A DNA stretch of 64,000 nucleotides from Planctomycetota bacterium (GTDB taxonomy: Bacteria > Planctomycetota > B15-G4), in contig JACKHP010000014.1 in assembly GCA_020638905.1 (NCBI GenBank), positions 27,313-91,312 of the forward strand. Direction: 5' to 3'. The notes below the pieces were generated by a model that was given only the letters and a program-made list of their open reading frames with translations, ran no database searches and was not told where the DNA came from. The first letter of the stretch is position 1. Each line of letters starts with the position of its first letter. Below are positions 59,259 through 64,000 of the stretch, in pieces. Position numbers and translations under genes: made by a program.

Positions 59259-61034
59259 ATGCGAACGCGCGGGTGGGGTGTCGTCGCGGCCGCGCTGGCC
59301 GCATGGTGCGTGCTGCAGGCCTGGGGTGCGCTCGCGGTGCTGCCGCCGCGTCCCGTCCCGGCGGACGAGGCCGGCGCGCGGTCGCCGTCGGCCGAACGCG
59401 CCCTGGCGCGACTGATGCCCGAGGCGCGCACGGCGCGTCCGGCGGGCGGCGACGCGGGCGAGCCGCTGCGCACGCGGCTGCTGTCCGAGCTCGGGGCGCT
59501 CGGCCTCGAACTGGCCGTGCAGTCGGGGCACGTCGCGGAGCGTCCCGACCTGCCGCTGGTGAACCTGCTCGCGCGCCGTCGCGGCACGGGCGACGGTTCG
59601 GCGCTGCTGCTCGTCGCGCACCACGACTCGGTGCCGCGCGGCGAAGGCGCGGGCGACGACGGTGCGGGCGTGGCCGCGCTGCTCGAGGCGCTCTTCGTGA
59701 CGCGCGACGATCCTCCCGCCGTCCACGACGTGATCGTGCTGCTCACCGACGGCGAGGAGGCCGGCCTGCTCGGCGCGCGGTTGTTCGCGCGCGACTCCGC
59801 GCGCGACTCCTGGTTCGCGGACGTGCGCGCGGTGGTGAACGTCGAGGGACGCGGCAACGGCGGTCCGTCGACGCTGTTCGAGACGGGCACCGGCAGCGGA
59901 GCGTTCGTGCGTGCGTTCGCCGCCGCGACGCCTGCGGCGTTCGGCGATGCGCTCGGTCCCGCGGTCTACCGGCGCATGCCGAACGACACCGACTTCTCGA
60001 TCTTCCGGGACGCCGGCCTGCCGGGCCTGAACTTCGCGTTCTTCGCCGGCGCCTCGGTCTACCACCGCGCGTCCGACACGTGGGACGCGCTCTCGCTGCG
60101 CTCGCTCCAGCATCACGCCGAGAACCTCGTGGGCGTGCTGCGCGGCTGCACGGACCTCGGGACCGGCGCGTCCGGCGCAGACGCGTCGCGCATGACCGTC
60201 GTGCCCGGACTCGGGATGATCCTCCTGCCACCGTGGGCGGGCGGCGCGCTGCTGCTGCTCGGCGGGCTCGTGCTGGCGCGGCGCCTCGGTCGACGTCCGT
60301 CCGTCGGGCGCGCGCCGCTCGACACCCGCAGCACGCCGGTGCCCGAGCGTGCGCCGTCGGGTACGGTCGGAGTCGTGGCCGCGGCCCTCGGTGCGGCCCT
60401 GCTCGAGGCGTCGTTGCTGGCGGCCTGCGTCGCCCTGGCCTGGGCGAGTGCGACGGGGTGCTCGATGCTGGCTGCGTCGTGCCTCGACGTGGGCGTCGAG
60501 CGCGGGAACGTCGTCAGCGCCCTGCTGGCCTCGGTCGGCGCGGCGACCCTGACGTGGGGGGCGCGCGTGGCATGCGTCGGCGCCTTGCGACGCCCGGGCC
60601 TGTCGGCGGACGCCGCCACGTCGGGCGCGCTGGCGCTGCTGCTGGCCTTCGGTGTGCTGGCCGCCACGACGTTGCCCGAGGCCGTCCTGCCGCTGGGTGC
60701 GGTGCTCGCGGCGGGGGCGCTGGCGAGCGAGTGCGTGCGCCCTCGCGGGACGTCTCCGATCGGCGGCGGACGACTCACGGCGGCGGCGCTGCTCGTGTCC
60801 GGCGCGGTGCTCGTGATGCTGCCGCTGCAGCACCTCCTGGCGTGGGTCGGGTCGGTCGCGCCGGGCGGAGCGTGCGTGGCCGGCGGAGCGGTCGGTGCCC
60901 TCGCCGGCCTCGCGGCGGCGCCGCTGCGCGAGGCGCTGCCGGGGTCCGTGCGGACGCGCTTCGCCGCCGCGTGGCTGGCCGCGGGTGCGCTGCTGCTGGC
61001 CTGCTCCGCCGTGCTCGACGTGCGCGGTCTCTGA
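59259..61034 (+). CDS. Membrane-bound M28-family zinc aminopeptidase
   Basis: A 591-residue protein. A membrane helix near residues 7-27 anchors an exported M28 domain (about 40-300): LLVAHHDSVPRGEGAGDDGAGVAALLEAL supplies the first His and bridging Asp. LLTDGEEAGLLGARLF gives the catalytic and metal Glu pair, VVNVEGRGNGGPS the next acidic ligand, and NDTDFSIFRDAGLPGLNFAFFAGASVYHRASDT the last His. All ligands are present. The C-terminal half (about 320-591) has six to eight transmembrane helices, as in the Fxna/ERMP1-like branch. It would cleave N-terminal residues from peptides outside the cytosol. The transcript is probably leaderless. Confidence 0.88.
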   Translation: MRTRGWGVVAAALAAWCVLQAWGALAVLPPRPVPADEAGARSPSAERALARLMPEARTARPAGGDAGEPLRTRLLSELGALGLELAVQSGHVAERPDLPLVNLLARRRGTGDGSALLLVAHHDSVPRGEGAGDDGAGVAALLEALFVTRDDPPAVHDVIVLLTDGEEAGLLGARLFARDSARDSWFADVRAVVNVEGRGNGGPSTLFETGTGSGAFVRAFAAATPAAFGDALGPAVYRRMPNDTDFSIFRDAGLPGLNFAFFAGASVYHRASDTWDALSLRSLQHHAENLVGVLRGCTDLGTGASGADASRMTVVPGLGMILLPPWAGGALLLLGGLVLARRLGRRPSVGRAPLDTRSTPVPERAPSGTVGVVAAALGAALLEASLLAACVALAWASATGCSMLAASCLDVGVERGNVVSALLASVGAATLTWGARVACVGALRRPGLSADAATSGALALLLAFGVLAATTLPEAVLPLGAVLAAGALASECVRPRGTSPIGGGRLTAAALLVSGAVLVMLPLQHLLAWVGSVAPGGACVAGGAVGALAGLAAAPLREALPGSVRTRFAAAWLAAGALLLACSAVLDVRGL

Positions 61035-61169
61035 GCGCCTCGGGACACCGGCGTGCGAACGGCGTTTCGCGCGTGCGTCCCGCGGGTCTACACTCGGTGA
61101 ACGAGTGCGCCGCCACCGCGACGCGCCGATCCCGACGGCGCGTCACGCGTCGTCCCAGGAGGGCCGACG

Positions 61170-61946
61170 GTGAACGCTTTCGAGGACTCCCGCACGCTGG
61201 CGGTCTTCATCGACCTCGAGAACGTGGCGATCGGCGTGCGCGAGGCCCACATCGAGGTCTTCGACGTCAAGCTCGTGCTCGAGCGGCTGATCGAGAAGGG
61301 CAACGTGGTCGTCAAGCGGGCCTATGCCGACTGGGCGCGCTTCGACAACTACAAGCGCTCGTTCCACGAGGCGGTCATCGAGCTGACCGAGATGCCGGGC
61401 AGCAAGCTCACGGGCAAGAACTCGGCCGACATCAAGATGGTCGTCGACGCGCTCGAGCTCTCGTTCACGAAGCCGCACATCGACACCTTCGTGCTCGTCT
61501 CGGGCGACTCCGACTTCTCGCCGCTGGTCTCGAAGCTGCGCGAGAACAACCGCTTCACGATCGGCATCGGGGTCAAGAAGAGCACCAGCGCGATGCTCGT
61601 CGAGACCTGCGACGAGTTCATCTTCTACGACGACCTGGTGCGCCAGCCCAAGCGCCGGGCGCGACGCCTCAAGGGCGTCGACGCCAAGAAGAAGGAGGCC
61701 TTCGACCTGCTGCTGCAGGCGGCCTCGGCACTGCAGCGCGAGAACAAGGTGCTGCACGGCTCGCTCGTGAAGGACACGATGAAGCGCCTGCAACCGCAGT
61801 TCAGCGAGGAGTACCACGGCTACAGCAGCTTCGGCCGTCTGCTCGAGGACGCGGTCAAGCAGGGCCTGCTCACCATGGAGAAGGACCCGCGCAGCGGGAC
61901 CTGGGTGATCCAGGACCTGACGAGTGGGGAGGCCGACAGCGACTGA
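61170..61946 (+). CDS. NYN-domain (LabA/DUF88) protein with OST-HTH/LOTUS domain
   Basis: A 258-residue cytosolic protein. Residues about 8-155 are a NYN/PIN-like ribonuclease domain with its acidic site: LAVFIDLENVAIGV, KNSADIKMVVDALEL and DTFVLVSGDSDFSPLVSKLRE. Residues about 170-248 are an OST-HTH/LOTUS domain (KKEAFDLLLQAASALQRENKVLHGSLV, SFGRLLEDAVKQGLLTMEKD) that binds RNA, including G-quadruplex RNA in studied cases. The order matches bacterial LabA-like/MARF1-like proteins, suggesting RNA cleavage or silencing. GTG 61170 follows AGGAGG at seven bases; a -10-like TACACT is at 61089-61094. Confidence 0.88.
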   Translation: MNAFEDSRTLAVFIDLENVAIGVREAHIEVFDVKLVLERLIEKGNVVVKRAYADWARFDNYKRSFHEAVIELTEMPGSKLTGKNSADIKMVVDALELSFTKPHIDTFVLVSGDSDFSPLVSKLRENNRFTIGIGVKKSTSAMLVETCDEFIFYDDLVRQPKRRARRLKGVDAKKKEAFDLLLQAASALQRENKVLHGSLVKDTMKRLQPQFSEEYHGYSSFGRLLEDAVKQGLLTMEKDPRSGTWVIQDLTSGEADSD

Positions 61947-61957
61947 GCGCGTCGCGC

Positions 61958-62001
61958 GCGCCGAGCCGTCGACGGGTCGTGGGTGACCGGACGCTCGGCG
62001 C
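61958..62001. terminator. Inverted repeat between convergent genes
   Basis: GCGCCGAGC (61958-61966) pairs with GCTCGGCGC (61993-62001). An alternative pairing joins TGAGCGC (61944-61950) with GCGCTCA (61998-62004), covering both stop codons. It is a candidate bidirectional terminator. Confidence 0.4.
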
Positions 62002-64000
62002 TCAGAGCCGCCGGAAGACCTCGGTGGCCGCGGTCGGGTTGTGCCCCTTCTTGAAGCCGCCGCCGAGCAGCCAGATCCTGCCGTCGAACAGCACCGGGTC
62101 GGCGCCGTGCCGCGCGGTGGTCATCGGCGCGTCGGTGCGCCAGGTGTTCGTGGTCGGATCGTAGACGTCGACCCTGTCGTAGACCTGGTCGGCGGTCGCC
62201 CCGGGCCCGGTGAGCGTCTCGCCGCCCATGACGTAGAACTCACCGTGGTACATGACCGCGCGGGACGTGCCGCCGCGGCCGATGGGCATCGGCACGAGCT
62301 CGGAGCCGGGCAGGTTGCTGCTGTCCCAGGTGTCGGTGACGGGGTCGTAGACCTGCACGTCGGCGTAGCCGTTGGCGACCACGTTGCTGTCGCCGCTGCC
62401 GGGACCGCGTCCGCCGAAGACCCACAGGCGCTCGCCGTCGGTGCCGGCGGCGGCGTGGTTGCGTCCGTCGACCATCGGTGCGAGGCCGGTCGTCCAGGTG
62501 TCGAGGGCCGGGTCGTAGACGGCGCAGTCGGTCACGGTGAACGCGCCGGTGTCGAAGCCGCCTGCCGCGTAGATCAGATCGCCGATGAGCGCGGTGCTGA
62601 CCGATCCGCCGCCCCAGGGCATGTCGGCGCCGACCGTCCAGAGGTTGGTGAGCGGGTCGTAGATCTGCACCTTGCCGTCGGCGCCGTTGCCCACGCCGCC
62701 GATCACGTACAGCTTGTCGTGCCAGACCTGCACGGCGTGATGGTCGCCCGGGAACGGGCGCTGCGCCGCCGCGGTCGACGACCACGTGCCGGTCACGGTG
62801 TCGTAGCGCATCGTCTTGGAGGTGTCGCCGCCGATCACGTAGATCTTGGTGCCGATGGCCGCGCAGGCCGTCTCGCTCACGACCTGCGGCAGGTCGGGGA
62901 TGTCGCTCCAGGAGCCGGGCTCGTTGCCGGGCTCGAAGAGGTACCGGAACGCCTGCGGGATGGTGACGCTCTCGGCGCCCACGGTGACGACCACGTCGAG
63001 CAGCGCGGTGGTCGGGGAGCCGTTCGTGGGCACGGTGCCCTTGATGCGCCGCGAGGTGACCGAGCTGAGCGTGGCGGGGAGGCCGCCGATCGTGACCGAC
63101 GTCGTGCCGAGCGTGCCGAGGTTCTCGCCGCCGAGGACGAAGCTCGCGCCGCCGGTGGCGGGCGCGCGCCAGGGAAAGATGTCGTAGGCCGTCAGGCCCG
63201 TGGCGGAGGCGTCGACGGGTTCGAGGACCTTGAGCTTGTCGCCGCTGTAGTCGACGCCCAGGATCGCGCCGCCCGGACCGGTCTTGACCGCCAGCGCGTG
63301 CAGCTCGGGGGTGATCGGGTCGAAGCCGACCACGCTGCGTCCGTCGGCCGCCAGCTCGACGAGCGACGTGTCGTCGTCCCAGCGCTGCAGCACGAGCCGC
63401 CCGCGGAGCTGCGACTGGAAGGTCGTCGCGCGGTACTCGTCGATGCCGTTCGTCGACGAGCTGAGCTGGTAGATCTTCTGCGTGAAGGTCCCGGGCACCG
63501 TGGCGCCCGTGAGGTTGTGGTAGAGCACCTCTCGCTCGTCGGTGCGTCCGCGGTTCCTGTTCGGGTGGCCGTAGTAGTGGTCGTACTCGAGTAGCAGGAG
63601 CTCGTCGGGCCAGGCGACGTGCGTCCCCGTGTCGGTCGTCAGGCCGGTCGAGCCGAAGCCGTAGCCGTTGTTCGGGCCGTTGTCGCAGCCGTAGAGCCGT
63701 CCCGACGTGGTGTAGGCCATGCCCAGCACGTTGCGCACGCCGGGTGCGACGATCTCGTAGGTCGGACCGGGGATCACGTCGACGAGTTCGCCGTCGACCT
63801 GGTCGTCGCTCGCGAGCCCGGACGACGTGAACGCGTACTCGAACGTGCCGTCGAAGTCGGGACGGGAGGTCTTCAGGCGCACCACCGCGCCGCTCAACGG
63901 AGACTCGGGGAGGTCGCCGATGTTGACGAACTTGACGCCCGCGTTCGTGTTGCCGCCGACCGAGACGAGCAGGTCGCCCGAGTTGTCGAAGACGATGGCG
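62002..64000 (-). CDS. Large secreted beta-propeller, TIG and Kelch-repeat protein (5' end outside window)
   Basis: The frame stays open to the right edge (first visible residues AIVFDNSGDLLVSVGGNTNAGV), so the N-terminus is missing; about 666 residues are seen. The first 300 resemble a glucose/sorbosone dehydrogenase-type propeller (GDLLVSVGGNTNAG, NVLGMAYTTSGRLYGCDNGPNNGYG, WPDELLLLEYDHYYGHPNRNRG). An IPT/TIG immunoglobulin-like domain follows (GGASFVLGGENLGTLGTTSVTIGGLPATL). The C-terminal half is six Kelch repeats, each with GG and a Y/W pair (KIYVIGGD, KLYVIGGVG, LIYAAGGFD, RLWVFGGRG, EFYVMGGET, RIWLLGGGF). It is probably an extracellular sugar-binding or structural protein; catalytic residues cannot be confirmed. 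Confidence 0.85.
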   Translation of the reverse strand, partial: AIVFDNSGDLLVSVGGNTNAGVKFVNIGDLPESPLSGAVVRLKTSRPDFDGTFEYAFTSSGLASDDQVDGELVDVIPGPTYEIVAPGVRNVLGMAYTTSGRLYGCDNGPNNGYGFGSTGLTTDTGTHVAWPDELLLLEYDHYYGHPNRNRGRTDEREVLYHNLTGATVPGTFTQKIYQLSSSTNGIDEYRATTFQSQLRGRLVLQRWDDDTSLVELAADGRSVVGFDPITPELHALAVKTGPGGAILGVDYSGDKLKVLEPVDASATGLTAYDIFPWRAPATGGASFVLGGENLGTLGTTSVTIGGLPATLSSVTSRRIKGTVPTNGSPTTALLDVVVTVGAESVTIPQAFRYLFEPGNEPGSWSDIPDLPQVVSETACAAIGTKIYVIGGDTSKTMRYDTVTGTWSSTAAAQRPFPGDHHAVQVWHDKLYVIGGVGNGADGKVQIYDPLTNLWTVGADMPWGGGSVSTALIGDLIYAAGGFDTGAFTVTDCAVYDPALDTWTTGLAPMVDGRNHAAAGTDGERLWVFGGRGPGSGDSNVVANGYADVQVYDPVTDTWDSSNLPGSELVPMPIGRGGTSRAVMYHGEFYVMGGETLTGPGATADQVYDRVDVYDPTTNTWRTDAPMTTARHGADPVLFDGRIWLLGGGFKKGHNPTAATEVFRRL

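Overview
The window is 64 kb of very GC-rich bacterial chromosome that is densely coding and looks like core genome. I see no rRNA, insertion sequence, phage gene, CRISPR array or plasmid function. The lineage cannot be fixed from the sequence alone. FG-GAP/UnbV proteins, a HEAT-plus-von Willebrand protein, a membrane-anchored excisionase-type HTH protein, a GH29 fucosidase lipoprotein with PA14, Kelch/TIG secreted proteins and very high GC together suggest a deep Planctomycetota lineage. Myxococcota or Acidobacteriota remain possible.

Layout. 0-2.3 kb: tail of a possible FtsQ-like protein, rplM-rpsI and a YebC/TACO1 factor. 2.3-5.5 kb: a Na+/Ca2+ exchanger, divergent from a degenerate GGDEF protein, then a secreted FG-GAP protein. 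5.5-8.7 kb: lipoprotein plus pyruvate phosphate dikinase (reverse strand). 8.9-13.5 kb: two tandem PilB/GspE ATPases with c-di-GMP-type MshEN domains, plus PilC/GspF. 13.6-17.2 kb: two CNNM/CorC-like membrane proteins, a tail-anchored HTH protein and an OmpA lipoprotein. 17.2-22 kb: ksgA, then overlapping dnaG-rpoD closed by a strong terminator. 22.2-26.7 kb: zinc-ribbon coiled-coil protein, selB and a sulfatase-fold/TPR protein. 26.8-29.3 kb (reverse): amgK-murU cell-wall-sugar salvage plus a membrane coiled-coil protein. 29.4-31.1 kb: HEAT/VWA protein and tRNA-Pro(CGG). 31.3-35.4 kb: flippase-like protein and methyltransferase, divergent from an O-antigen-ligase/TPR protein. 35.6-38.7 kb: guaB-guaA. 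38.8-42.1 kb: fucosidase and a PqqB-like metallo-beta-lactamase-fold protein. 42.3-49.3 kb: pstS-pstC-pstA-pstB preceded by a PHO-box-like repeat and followed by a lipoprotein with a duplicated unknown domain. 49.4-55.9 kb: RNA cytosine methyltransferase, then the imuA-imuB-dnaE2 mutagenesis cassette with an 11-nt tandem repeat at its start. 56-64 kb: UnbV protein, thioredoxin-MsrA fusion, M28 peptidase, NYN-LOTUS RNA protein, and a Kelch/TIG protein running off the right edge.

Two gene-start habits recur. Nine adjacent gene pairs overlap by exactly four bases (ATGA, GTGA or TTGA), implying translational coupling. Several first genes have a TAnnnT-like -10 hexamer only 6-8 nt before the start codon and no Shine-Dalgarno sequence, which suggests leaderless mRNAs. 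Other genes use strong Shine-Dalgarno sequences before TTG or GTG starts.

No single spectacular new system stands out. The best leads are the imu operator, the leaderless promoters, the duplicated-domain lipoprotein behind the pst operon, the thioredoxin-MsrA fusion in a genome carrying selB, the tail-anchored HTH protein, and the murU with a beta-helix extension coupled to a coiled-coil protein.
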